DNA from: Glandiceps talaboti
Taxonomy: Eukaryota; Hemichordata; Enteropneusta; Spengelidae
DNA length: 60,000 nucleotides
Direction of reading: 5' to 3'
NCBI RefSeq assembly: GCF_964340395.1
Contig: NC_135552.1
Span: 1,828,017-1,888,016 of the forward strand
The stretch's first letter is position 1; each line of letters opens with the position of its first letter. The position numbers and the translations under genes were made by a program. The notes beneath the pieces are model-generated. The model worked only from the letters and a program-made list of their open reading frames with translations. It was not told the DNA's origin and did not search any database. Shown piece by piece: positions 1 through 10,622 of the stretch.

Positions 1-19
1 TGACGTCCCATCTGTTTGA

Positions 20-660
20 AATCTCGTGATACGTGAGACTTACTATACTTTGCTGTAGAGGACTTCAAAAATTCGCTAAAGTTTGTGACATCATTTTCCG
101 CCATCTTGGAATTTTGCATACAGTCATCTTGATCATACTTCGCGATATACAATGGCCAACAAAAAGTGTTTTCAGAGTAAATTTGTACATAAAATTAATG
201 ATTGGACACAACATCGCCACTTTATCAAAAGCCATGTGACTCTGTTATACTCTTTTAACGACGTTGAAGAATACAAGTCGAAAGTACATTAACATCATGT
301 TTGCCATGTACAAATGTAATTCATGTAATCATAGACAGTGGAAGGGAAATATGTTATCACATGACACAACGGCATCACTTTACTTTGTCACTTTACTTCG
401 GAAAAGGTGTGAACAAAAATTTGTTTTAGGACATTTGTTTTCTTAGATCATTTAACATGTGATAACAAATAATGGCAGCAATGACGGTTCAAAGGATGCA
501 AATATTCATGGAAAAATACGAAAGCTAGGAGACTATGGCAACAGGGTACACGACTGATATACATGTACCGGAGCACAAAACATTTAAAGCAGCAGGGTGC
601 AAAACATTAAAGCAGGGTGCTGTCCTTCGATACGAGGCTGCTGCGCCCTGCTAAAACCCC
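20..660 (+). repeat. Dispersed repeat R1, copy 1
   Basis: The first part (about 20-310) matches 30765-31023 in order with many substitutions: both share the block GTGTTTTCAGAGTAAA followed by ATGATTGGACACAAC. The second part (375-655), including the phrase TTTACTTCGGAAAAGG and a CCCTGCTAAA block, matches 46808-46975. It lies in an ACTL6A intron, and no coding ORF longer than 70 codons is seen. Family unknown; non-autonomous. Confidence 0.6.
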
Positions 661-833
661 TCATGAAGAAGACTGCACTGCTTGGTATTCCTGTAACTGT
701 TACCATTCCTGATACATGTAGCTCTTGGAAATGAGCTTACTACAACTACTTCTGGAAACTCTTCCTGTTTGTTTTTTAATGACCTGCATATCAACATACA
801 TGTACGTTTTAGATGCCAATTAAGAAGACTTAC

Positions 834-1017
834 TCATGCCATCTTTGAGTGGACTTTGTATTTCAAGAGCTTCTCTGGGATAATGTATTGAATTGGTGTC
901 AGTGAAATATTTCTTCTTACTACCAGATTCTTTCTTGCCTTGGTCACCACTACCATCAACTTCCATAGCATCATCTTTTGTCTCATCTGCCACCACCATG
1001 TGAACTGGTATTTCTGC
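834..1017 (-). CDS. ACTL6A: ACTL6A (BAF53/BAP55) exon 3, partial gene
   Basis: Third coding exon of an actin-like 6 protein, an actin-related subunit of SWI/SNF (BAF) and related nuclear chromatin-remodelling complexes. Read on the minus strand it starts after a CTAG acceptor in phase 0 and ends ATG-A before a GTAAGT donor (61 codons plus one base). The peptide begins AEIPVHMVV, has a Lys/Asp/Glu-rich middle, then KKYFTDTNSIHYPREALE and QSPLKDGM. This aligns with the family's segment reading YYIDTN...PRE...ISPLKNGM. The middle is divergent, as this insert is between species. The next exon would lie left of base 1, so the gene is cut by the window edge. Whether to call it ACTL6A or ACTL6B is arbitrary: the split is vertebrate and invertebrates normally have one gene. 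Confidence 0.93.
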
Positions 1018-1486
1018 CTAGTTTAGAAATTACAATGTGTATGCTCTTGACAATATTCTCAAATACGGTGAACATATTCATTGCAAGACTTCATTTGAAT
1101 ATATGTACATACAACGTAACAAGCGACCTACATTGTATCGGTTAGAATAGCTCTGCTGGTTGTTGTTGTTTTATCTTTTTTGTAACGTACTTGTACATGT
1201 ATGTACAAGTGGTGCTGCTTCCACTCTTCCACTACGCAGTTTTTATTTAGCAAAGTAATAAAGTGGTTAGTGGTTTCATATGATGACTGACACACACTAG
1301 TTATAGAACACATTTCACACAGAATGTTGGTAAAATATTGTACTTTTATATTACAGCCACCATTTTACAAAAATTCTATTTTTACCAGTAATTTGCATAT
1401 TAATAACCCAATCAACTTGTTAGTGCATGGGCATATGGCAGATTTTTGGGTTTTGTGTGAAATTCATGTTAATTTTTGTCAACATA

Positions 1487-1906
1487 CAGTGCAGCTCACA
1501 TAAAACATCACCTGAGTGCGCGCATCACAAAAGGATCATTCTTGCACAATTGGGGTGCTAACTATGCATTGATGCACTGTTGTTGTTACATCATCAAAGC
1601 ATCTGCATGGAAAAATGCTCGCATCTCTCATACAGAATAAACAGCACTTTATGCGCACATGCTTTGTGACTTAGTAATAATCATGTACTCTGCTATCTAG
1701 ATTCAATGTTTATAATGAGATGCTGATGCATTGTTAACTTGGTGCACCGTTAATGAGATGCTCTGTGGACACCTCAAAGGTGCAAATTGAATGCTGTTTA
1801 CATACACTAATCCCCAAGAGCATTGTTAATGAAGTTTTCCAGCATAATGCTTTGAAGATGCAAGCACAGTTCATGGACAATCTCCCATTATGCTTGATCT
1901 GTACTG
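1487..1906 (+). mobile_element. 420-bp TIR MITE, copy 1 (TA target duplication)
   Basis: Starts CAGTGCAGCTCA and ends TGATCTGTACTG. The reverse of the end, CAGTACAGATCA, matches the start at 10 of 12 bases, so these are short imperfect terminal inverted repeats. TA flanks both sides (1485-1486, 1907-1908). The same element is present inverted at 9850-10279 and as an internally deleted copy at 7275-7404. There is no transposase ORF. TA duplication and CAGT termini suggest a Tc1/mariner-type source, which is inference. Confidence 0.85.
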
Positions 1907-2068
1907 TATCTCATTGTGTTCCCCATCATCTGAGCAATCACAAAATATATGTTGGCAATTTCTATTTCAATATTAAGGGTAATTTTTGCAGCAATTTCAT
2001 AAATGATGTAAATCATGTTTTTTCTGTATACATTGTACATGTATTGATTGATGGCAAATTAAAATATG

Positions 2069-3860
2069 TGGGGGGGGGGGGGAATGATGGATTTTGCCAT
2101 CGGGTCAACAAAAAGTCACTGACTCCTATCTGTAAAACCCAAAACAGGCTGTACCCCCCCCCCCCTCCATCACTTAATTCTAAAACATGATGACCCCCCC
2201 CCCACCCCCCCCCCACTCGAGATATACCATATGCACATAACAGGTAATTTTTTATCATGACTCAATGTGGACGGCTTAACTGTCTGACAAGTACTTTAGA
2301 AGATCCTGGGAGAGCACTATCACATTATTATTGACAACACAGGGTAAATATATTCAAAATGGAGTTTAATACATGTAGCATCTAGACCATGAAAAATAGG
2401 GCGGAAAGCTTGAGAAGGGACTATGTACACCTCTCATGGGGGTCCGTGGGGGTCTTCCCTAGAACTCGTAGAAGTCCTGGAGCTTTTTTACTATTTTACA
2501 ATTTTGAGATGATTCAGACACTTTTTCAGGCAATAATTTTAAAGTTTTACAAGACAGCACCAACATGTAAAAAGCAACTATACATACAAATGTAGGGTTG
2601 ACATATTTTTCAAATAAGATTTAATAGCATCTTGACAGTAAGAGATTGGGGGAAGAGCTTAAGACTGGGATATGTTCACCTCTAGTGTGTGTGTGTGGGG
2701 GGGGGGGGGGTCTAGGGTCTCCCCCTAGAAGTTCTGGAGGGCTTTTTACTCTTGAAGCCCATTTTTAGGCTATTAGGACACTTTCAGACAATAATTTCCA
2801 AGCTTTACAAGACAGCACCATCAAGTGTCAGAAAGTATTATTTATAACTTACATACATGTAGAGTCAAATTATGTTTTTAATCATTACAGTATAGTAAAG
2901 GTCAGCACATCTAATGGTAGTATCATTGACTACCTTGGCAAACATTTCACATCTTAAAAGACAATATCATCTCAAATTAGCATAGGGTGAAAATTCTTAA
3001 AAACGTTGGTGCATCTGATTGTTGGTTGAACGAATGAATGAGTGACCTCTGGGGGTGAGGGAGTCCTAGGGGTCTCCTCTCGCAGATCCGGAGTATTTTT
3101 CATTCTATTAAGATAATTTTAGGTTATTCATAGCCTTTGAGGTAATATTTCAATGCTTTGAAAGTTTTCGAAGCTAAAATTAAAGTTCAGTTTTAAATGA
3201 GTTTCCATGTCACACAAAAATGGGCCTGTAACATTGGTACAGTGGCATTAATATAGCATGTACATTTTGTATAGTATAGTAGTAAAAGTCACTGATATGT
3301 TAGAGAACTTTAGTAGGTGCTCATACCTACATATGTAGTGTATAATACTTAATAGAAACTGGAAGCTGATGAGATGTGGTGATTTGTAGTGTCGATAACA
3401 TGTAGTGCATCTACTCTTCATACTGAAGAGTAGAACGATTTAGATTAACTTCTTTTATAAACTATCTCTGAAGATTACCATTATGAAACCTGCAAGTTCT
3501 CATTTGCCTCAAAGTGCAATTATATAAGTGAAGCATTGATTGTGAAACAGCTAGGCATTTACATGACATGTTCTGTAACTAGAGTGGTAGCTAGATCATA
3601 CATGTATACGTGTATGTATATGTAGAAGTACGTTTGAACTCTTACGTGAAGTAATATTAAAGAATTGATGTAAGAAACAGGAAGAAGAACAAATATTTAC
3701 ATGTACCACATTTCAGACAAGGCTATATGTCATTGTAGAAAAGGATTTTCTTCTTCCATCACAATCCAAAACACAATGACCCCCCCCCCCCCCCCATCCA
3801 AAATTTCCAAAACAGCATGATCCCCCACTGCCAATTTGAAAAACAGGGCGACTAGGAAAC
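2069..3860 (+). mobile_element. TIR element family T, copy A, both ends eroded
   Basis: Homologous along its length to 16091-17579 and 54574-56355. The left part holds G-run, TCACTGAC, AAAACAGGCTG-C-run and AAAACATGATGA-C-run blocks; the right part holds C-run, AAAACAGCATGA and AAAACAGGGCGA blocks. The terminal AGGGACC inverted repeats seen in the other copies are missing, so the ends are deleted or diverged. It has no ORF able to code for transposase. Confidence 0.75.
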
Positions 3861-4059
3861 TTTAGAAACTAGACAGATTACATGTGTATAACTGATTTGC
3901 TGGAAGTGTATAAACTTTTCCATGGACATACATGTACATGTATTCTTGTCGATCCAGTTGTATTTTTCAAAGTATCTATATGTGTACTTTGACAATGAAA
4001 GGACACATATTGAAATTATTTAAGGACCAAGCCAGATAGGATATACACAATGTACATAA

Positions 4060-4260
4060 ATATTTTTTCAGTCAATGTGTCGTAGACATTTGGAACAGTT
4101 CACCAGAAAGGGTTATTGAGACTATTTCAAGTAATCATTTTAAGGCATGTACATGTATTGATAACCACCTCAGAACAGTAAGAGGTCTTTAAAAGCCTCA
4201 ATGCCTTCCTACCCGACGTACATTCATGGTAAATGAACAGTAAAAAATAAAGGCATTCAT
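4060..4260 (+). pseudogene. LINE ORF2 C-terminal remnant and A-rich end
   Basis: The frame reading FFSQCVVDIWNSSPERVIET then a Phe-Lys-containing tail matches the common C-terminal motif (VVDxWNxLPxxVV...FK) of ORF2 in many non-LTR retrotransposons. It is followed by AAAAAATAAA. No intact ORF surrounds it. It lies just upstream of a separate reverse transcriptase fragment, so the order is rearranged relative to a complete LINE. Confidence 0.7.
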
Positions 4261-4401
4261 TTATTGCACAGAACTACATGTACATGTACCCTCGTTTTTC
4301 AATGTCCTTTCATTCGGTAAGTCTCTGATGGCCTGAGTGCCAAGCATCTCAAGTATGCAAATAGTAGACTGGCAGTTCATGTTGCCCTTTGCTTTTCTGC
4401 T

Positions 4402-5320
4402 ATGCTTGTCCATGGTGAAGTAACAGATAGTATTGCAAATGTTATTCTTGTTCCCATACATGTAGTTAAAGATAAAACTTCAGATCTCTTGAACAAGAAC
4501 AATTACCTAACTAGCATGTTTTCAAAGGTTCTTGAACACAACTTGTATACATGTACATCTGACAATCACTTTGGTTTTAAGAAAGCTCATGGCACTGATA
4601 TGTGTATATTTCTATTTAAGGAAACAATCAGGTACAGCCCAGTTTAAGTTTGTTTCCTTGGCGCTGAAAAGGCATTCGATAAATTGAATCACTGGACTCT
4701 CTTAAAGAAAATGATTGACAGATCAGTGCTGACCTATATTGTTCGGCTACTTTCAAATTGGTTTGTCATCTGAAAGTTTTGTACTTGTTGGTCAAATTCT
4801 CTTTTCTTGTCTCTAACGTAACTAGTAATAGAGTTCGACAAGGGGGGAATCTTTTCAATGTTTCTGTTGATTCACTTAACAGGTCACTGTCTCGTGCCAG
4901 GGTTGGTTGTGAACTCGGTGGAATTGCAATTAATAATTTGTCATACATGTATGCGGACGATATGTGTCTCATCTCTCCAGCTATCAAAGGCCTCAGGAAA
5001 CTTATTCATCTCTGTGAACAATATGTTGATGATCATGATATCATTTTACATGTATAATGCTAGAAAATCTAAATGTGTACACTTTAAGGCATCCACAAAA
5101 CTGTCATTCCCCAATCAACCCCTGTGGGAATTTTCTCAAATTCAGTATCAAGTTTTAATTACTTGGGACATGTTTTCACTGATGACTTGAAAGACAATCG
5201 GGATATTTTGAAACAGCGTAGAGCACTTTGTGGTAGACCAAACTGTTTATTGAGAAAGTTTTCTGCATGTACAATGTACTACATCGGTGAAACTGCATCT
5301 CCTTACAGCTTCTTGCAATA
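4402..5320 (+). pseudogene. Decayed LINE reverse transcriptase, plus strand
   Basis: Three frames must be joined to read the domain. 4402-4647 carries VPIHVVKDKTSDLLNKNNYL and later FGFKKAHGTD; 4648-4760 carries FLGAEKAFDKLNHWTLLKK after a stop; 4790-5057 carries RVRQGGNLFNV and the catalytic box YMYADDMCLISP; 5124-5290 carries NYLGHVFTDD and RPNCLLRKFSAC. This is the palm and thumb of a non-LTR reverse transcriptase. Frameshifts and stops show it is dead. It sits antisense inside ACTL6A intron 2. The exact clade (RTE, L2, CR1 or other) cannot be set by eye. Confidence 0.9.
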
Positions 5321-5691
5321 ACATATACTGAAATCATTTATGATGTGACTTCAATGTACACGTAAGTAGTATACAAAATATACATGTAATTGTCTGTCAA
5401 GTATCAAAGTTGACAGATGGACAACGGACGCCGATGGAGAATCAACCTACATGTACAATGTAACTCAGCTGTCAATGACAGCGAAGCTAATAACTCAAAT
5501 ACTGTGAGCATATCATTTCAACACTGGATTTGAATATCCATACATGTATGTACATACAGAATAATAACTCCTGCTCACACACAGAGATGATGCAAATGAA
5601 CTTGTGTTGTAAATACATGTCAATTGACATACTGACAGTACATGACTACATTGTTGTATTTTAGGTAATGGACTGAAATAGTTACATGTAC

Positions 5692-5768
5692 CTTAGGACA
5701 GTCTTCTCCAGCATATCCAGCTCTTAATGAGGTTGAACCAATGTCAAACACCAATGCTCCTACTTCAT
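5692..5768 (-). CDS. ACTL6A: ACTL6A exon 2
   Basis: Minus-strand exon of 77 nt with acceptor TGTAG and donor GTACAT. It enters in phase 1 (the G left by exon 1) and ends on a complete codon, giving [12 protein letters not shown] then [11 protein letters not shown]. This is the actin-fold phosphate-1 loop (actin: VxDxGSGxxKAGxAGD). The [12 protein letters not shown] and GYAGEDCPK strings are characteristic of ACTL6 rather than of conventional actin. The phase match to exons 1 and 3 supports a functional gene. Confidence 0.96.
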
Positions 5769-5875
5769 CTACATTTTACAAGAAGAACATAAGCAATAAA
5801 GAAAGTCAGATATCAAACTAAGTCAGTAAAACATTCTAATGACTGAAATACAATTACAAATTTGTGAAGTACAAC

Positions 5876-6032
5876 TACATTAAACTAAGTGATATATGAA
5901 TACATTAAACAAAGTGAAATATAAATACATTAAACTACATGAAATATGAATACATTAAAGTAAGTGATATACATGTCTGAATATATTAAAGTAAGTAATA
6001 TATGAATATATTACACTAAGTGAAATACAAAT
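5876..6032. repeat. 25-bp tandem repeat, about 6 copies
   Basis: A unit like TACATTAAACTAAGTGAAATA recurs every 25 bases with substitutions, within ACTL6A intron 1. Confidence 0.7.
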
Positions 6033-6889
6033 ACAAGTGAAAGATGAATGCATTGAGGTTCTTGTCTGGACTAGGAAGACAGGTGAATTTATCAATAAAA
6101 CTACATGTAATTGTATATTGTATTTGGAAGCACTGGCATCAGAACTAGTAAAGGGCATGTACATAAGCAGTTAACACAGTCACAAACTTTGACTGACTAA
6201 GAGTAATTGACACTGGGGAGTCCAATGCGCCCTCTACGATGACTTCCGGAGTAATACATACAAATGTATACCGCAATGGAGCTGCATTAATACAGTGTAT
6301 AGTAGGAGGGTCGTCAAGATATTTGAGTATTTTAGATGCTTGACTAAATGTTATAATTTATAAATGTTGACATTTTGTCAATCGTTTGATGGATGACAAA
6401 TTTTTTCATCGTGGGTCACAGATTAGTCAGTTTTTGTGACAGAATCATAGTTCAAAACTATCATGCAAACTCTGAACTTAGCATAGATGTACATGTACAG
6501 TATGGCTTCAATGTATTAAGTACACATGATCTCAAGTCAAGTTCAAATGTCACTGATTTTCCCACAATTTTCCTACCATATTTTTTGAAAATGTCGGTTA
6601 AAGCTGTTTTATGATTGATTAAACTTGTTCTATTTCCAAAAGCCATGATGTCATCTCCGAAAATAGTCAATCTAAAAGCTAATGTCTTCCCGCACATTTG
6701 TACTATCGTATTTATATGCAAACATAACACCACCATGTGCTCTTATACATTGCCCCGAATGAGTACCAGTTCACACGAGCGATTATCGGATATATTTCAA
6801 AACAAACTCATACAGCACACATGTACATGTTGGTACATGTACAGGTGTTTATCTGTTGAATGATTATCTACATGTAGTTGCCTATCCAG

Positions 6890-7268
6890 CCCTGTTGTTA
6901 TCTTTGTAATATATGTGACCACTTTGCTGTTGCTATGGGCGTGGTCATGATGCTAGACATACATGTACAAACATGTACATGTACATTGTATTTGCATACA
7001 TTTTTTGAATGTTCGTTCATTCACTTGGTTATGAATCCCTGATGTTATCTTCGTGATATACTTCATCATATGGCTGTTTCTAGGGGCATGGTCTTGTTGC
7101 TAGGTATATTTGCATACATTTTTAGAATGTTTAGTCATTTGTCTATTAATCCCTGTTGTTATCTTTACAATATACATAATCATTTGGCTGTTGCTATTGG
7201 CGTGCTTGTTACTAGGCAAAGTTACATACATTTTTTGAATGTTTATTCACTTGTCTAGTAATCCCTGT
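6890..7268 (-). repeat. Repeat R2 fragment, inverted, about 3 internal units
   Basis: Contains about three ~115-bp units read on the minus strand: ATGCAAAT..CTAGCAACAAGACCA, then CCATAGCAACAGCCA and AAGATAACA. The same units form the body of the R2 copies at 28.3-29.9, 31.4-32.8 and 34.8-35.1 kb. It ends directly at the deleted MITE. Confidence 0.8.
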
Positions 7269-7274
7269 TATCTG

Positions 7275-7404
7275 CAGTGCAGCTCACATAAAACATCACC
7301 TGAGTGCGCGCATCACAAAAGGATCATTCTTGCACAATTGGGGTGCTAACTATGCAGTGACGCACAGTTCATGGACAATCTCCCATTATGCTTGATCTGT
7401 ACTG
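7275..7404 (+). mobile_element. MITE copy 3, internally deleted (130 bp)
   Basis: Both ends match the full copies (CAGTGCAGCTCA start, GATCTGTACTG end), but about 290 internal bases are missing. No TA duplication is visible. The left side abuts R2 sequence and the right side abuts a LINE reading frame, as if the MITE marks a rearrangement point. Confidence 0.8.
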
Positions 7405-8483
7405 TTTACCATGGAAACCGTACATTTGTAATTTATGCAGGAGAAGATCATGTGGCACAGAGTCGAATGCTTTTGAAAAGTCGAGATATACGACATCGAC
7501 TTGACCAGCACGATCCCAAAATTTGCCAATTTCATGAAACACTTGTGTTAACTAGGTTGTTGTCGACCGACCCTTCAAAAAACCGTGTTGTACATCATGA
7601 ATAAGAGGTTTTATATAATCATGATAAATAGAATTGATTATGCATCTTTCCAACACCTTACTACAAAGACAGAGTAAAGAAATTGGCCAATAATTTTCCA
7701 CATTGGCCTTATCAAACTTTTCGTGAACAGGTATTACGTTTGCCGACAACCATTCGTCAGGCAATTTGCCAGACTATGGATTTGTTAAACAGAGAACAAA
7801 GGGATGGGGCTGACTCATTAGCACATTCTTTCAGAATACGTGCTGGTAGAACATCTGGTCCACAAGCCTTTTTTATATTTAAATTTCTCAAAGTTTTGAC
7901 AACCTCATTTACGTCAATATTGTTGTATGGACGGTTTCCATTGCCCCTCTGGAAACCATTCTATAGAGTTAATGGAGCAATCCATTAGGATGCCCTCAAC
8001 GGAGGAGGAACTCCAACTTGTATATAAGCATGTCAACCTGAAAATCCCATAGGACTAATGATTGAAAGCGTATGTACTGTATAGCATCAGAAGAATTAAT
8101 ATATTCCAAGTTATACGTATGCAGCCACACATAGACGGAGTTGTTTCGCCTGACGGCAGTCAGTTCAGGTAAGACAAACTCACTTCGGCTAGGATTACAA
8201 CAATATTCACATTTCCCTGATGCTGATGTTGAGTAACTTCAACATCGGGAAAACTACGAGTCAGGGGTTGAGATGTAAAAATAGTATGAAAGTAATCGTT
8301 AAACAGACTAGCTTTTGAAGCCGCGTCAGAAGCAGATTTACCGCCATAGAAGACAAAACTCGGTACACTCTTTGATTTTGTTTTGCATTGAAAAAAGCTC
8401 CAAAATCTCTTAGGATTTTCCAAAATGGTATCACATGATGTCAATGACGGTGTGGGTGGCTGTGGATGAATTTTACATTTCAT
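7405..8483 (-). pseudogene. Decayed LINE pol region, minus strand
   Basis: Read on the minus strand. 8483-8160 gives the pre-RT region with NPKRFWSFF and ASLFNDYFHTIFTSQ. About 7925-7765 gives KKACGPDVLPARILKECANE; after a frameshift, 7764-7560 gives LPDEWLSANVIPVHEKFDKA then NYWPISLL and QHGFLKGRSTTT. A TAG stop follows, then VDVVYLDFSKAFDSVPHDLL, the RT motif with the first catalytic Asp. The YADD half is missing because the element is cut at the MITE boundary. The type resembles CR1/Jockey-like LINEs and differs from the plus-strand RT at 4402. It is inactive. Confidence 0.92.
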
Positions 8484-9026
8484 CTCAGGACTTGTGTAAC
8501 CAGACTGTGGTTAGTAGACCACAGTTGGAATCCAGACTAGACCTGGCCTGGCGCTGACCTGCACCTGCGTTTTGTGCCCATCGACAACAAAAACACCTCA
8601 GGCTCAATCAAAGTCAAACTCAAAACTTAACCAACGCTACAAGTACAATTATTTACTGTCACAGGAAGTGCAGCTACATTGTACATGTATACATTGCACA
8701 TCATGTGTCTGCGAGCAAGAGTTAGACCCTCTGAAAATAATATTGATAGTCAGTTTTAACTGCTTCGATGCCAAGAATGGATTCAGACTAGGAAGGAAAA
8801 CAATATGTATGTGGTGTTGTATTGACAGACACATAGCATCTTTCAGTTACATAGCAAACTCCATTACCGTACAGCTTGTGTTTTCAAACAAAGCGCCACC
8901 ACAACAAAAGACACAAACGTGAACACTGCACGTTTTACATGACTTGCAGGCTGAACAGAATGGAAGGAAGCACATTGTTTTGTCAAATATTTTCAAGAGG
9001 TTGTGGAAACTTATTTGTTTACGTAC

Positions 9027-9051
9027 CTCCTCCATAGACGCCGCCACTCAT
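9027..9051 (-). CDS. ACTL6A: ACTL6A exon 1 (start codon)
   Basis: The minus strand reads ATG and seven further codons plus G, giving MSGGVYGG, immediately followed by the donor GTACGT. MSGGVYGG is the N-terminus known for ACTL6A, and the leftover G joins AT of exon 2 to make Asp (GG-DEVG). The start is therefore certain although the exon codes only 25 nt. The 5'UTR extends to higher coordinates by an unknown length. Confidence 0.96.
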
Positions 9052-9260
9052 TTCGAAAATATACTGTTTGTTATTACTGACGAAATAAGACGGCGAGGCA
9101 GTCACGGAAACTTGTCACTGACCTGCCAAAATGGTGAATTCCCAGCATTCAACACAACTGGTAGATTACTTCCGGGTTGCTTCGGACAGCAGTACACCTA
9201 TCATTACACCTGAAGTCCAGAGACGTCCACCGGGCGGGGATGCTGAACAACAAATACGGC
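9052..9260. promoter_or_regulatory. Likely promoter of ACTL6A, possibly shared with TSSC4
   Basis: This short stretch just upstream of the ACTL6A start is richer in CpG than its surroundings and contains ACTTCCGG at 9168-9175, an ETS/GABP-type core common in housekeeping promoters. TSSC4 starts 1.57 kb away in the opposite direction and its coding exon is preceded by a splice acceptor, so its first exon could lie here. No transcript data back this. Confidence 0.45.
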
Positions 9261-9565
9261 GCAGCAGCAGCATGAGCACATGAAAAGGGAATATTATACC
9301 ACCCCTGTACCAATACTAGAACTTTCAACGAGATAGAAGTAATCCATAGTATCACTTGATCTACTACTTGGATGCAATTGCTGCAGTCGTTCTGATCAGA
9401 CGTACGCTACGACGAACGTTATCCTTTACATATACAATTACATGTTGATGCATCTGTGCACATATTTCAAAGGTCAGTTGAATTTCGAGTTCGCAGGTAT
9501 TTAATAATATATGAAAAGTATGAAATGACAATATAAAATGATATATAATAATAATAATATACATG

Positions 9566-9661
9566 CACTCGAATCAATCTGTATGATTTTTAAAGGTATA
9601 GTATTTAAAATATAATTAATTTAATCTACATTGAAAAAATTCATACAAATTGATTCGAGTG
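9566..9661. repeat. Short inverted repeat (foldback)
   Basis: CACTCGAATCAATCTGTATG at the left is mirrored by CATACAAATTGATTCGAGTG at the right, with about 45 AT-rich bases between. It could be a tiny MITE; no clear target duplication is visible. Confidence 0.75.
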
Positions 9662-9849
9662 GCTGTGGGAAATAGCATGCGAAAGTAGACATAAGGTTAA
9701 GGGTGATTCAAAATACATTCATGATTCATTATTACTATTTTGCTAGAGGGCATGTTCATGAAACATATTCTGGTTTTAAAGGGCCACTGCAATTCTATTT
9801 CTTTCTTTACACTAATATGTTCATACTGCCCCCTAATGAAAGGAATGTA

Positions 9850-10279
9850 CAGTACAGATCAAGCATAATGGGAGATTGTCCATGAACTGTGCTTGCATCT
9901 TCAAAGCATTATGCTGGAAAATTTCATTAACAATGCTCTTGGGGATTAGTGTATGTAAACAGCATTCAATTTGCACCTTTGAGGTGTCCACAGAGCATCT
10001 CATTAATGGTGCACCAAGTTAACAATGCATCAGCATCTCATTATAAACATTGCATCTATTGACATCTAGATAGCAGAGTACATGATTATTACTAAGTCAC
10101 AAAGCATGTGTGCATAAAGTGCTGTTTATTCTGTATGAGAGATGCGAGTATTGTTCCATGCAGATGCTTTGATGATGCAACAACAACAGTGCATCAATGC
10201 ATAGTTAGCACCCCAATTGTGCAAGAATGATCCTTTTGTGATACGCGCACTCAGGTGATGTTTTATGTGAGCTGCACTG
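9850..10279 (-). mobile_element. 430-bp TIR MITE, copy 2 (inverted)
   Basis: Near-complete reverse-oriented copy of 1487-1906, starting CAGTACAGATCAAGC and ending GAGCTGCACTG, with TA on both sides (9848-9849, 10280-10281). It lies in the upstream region of TSSC4. The high similarity to copy 1 suggests fairly recent activity of the family. Confidence 0.88.
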
Positions 10280-10342
10280 TATGTGAGGTGGGGTGAAGAG
10301 ATACAGGCACAAGTGAATATTGTGATAAGGATGGTTGTGTCA

Positions 10343-10482
10343 GTTGGAGGGGATAGATCATACCATGTAGGTTGGAGGGGATAGATCATACCATGTAGGT
10401 TGGAGGGGATAGATCATACCATGTAGGTTGGAGGGGATAGATCATACCATGTAGGTTGGAGGGGATAGATCATACCATGTAT
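10343..10482. repeat. 28-bp tandem repeat, 5 copies, upstream of TSSC4
   Basis: The unit GTTGGAGGGGATAGATCATA plus CCATGTAG repeats five times almost without change, 140 bp upstream of the TSSC4 start codon. The near identity points to recent expansion. Confidence 0.9.
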
Positions 10483-10622
10483 ATGGGGAGACTCAGTGTA
10501 CCTTCCCATGTAATGTATTGATTTTGATGGGTCAGTCAATGTTATAATTGTTGTTTCTCGTCATCATTTTGTCTATCCCACAGAATACCAATTTAAATCA
10601 GCACATTTGACAGGATATTGCT

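Larger units (their letters stand above)
1018..5691 (-). other. ACTL6A intron 2, filled with mobile elements
   Basis: About 4.7 kb between exons 3 and 2. It contains MITE copy 1 (1487-1906), a truncated TIR element (2069-3860) and LINE fragments (4060-5320). I see no further exon in it. The remaining stretches 1018-1486 and 5321-5691 show only AT-rich unique sequence with TACATGTA motifs. Confidence 0.8.
5769..9026 (-). other. ACTL6A intron 1
   Basis: 3.3-kb intron joining a 25-nt coding exon 1 to exon 2. It holds a 25-bp tandem repeat, an inverted R2 repeat fragment, a deleted MITE and a LINE pseudogene. Between 6040 and 6890 and between 8484 and 9026 I see no recognisable feature. Confidence 0.8.

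Noticed and set aside
1753-2258. 145-codon and 81-codon ORFs
   Set aside because: They run from the MITE into poly-G/poly-C tracts of family T; Pro and Gly runs are homopolymer translations.
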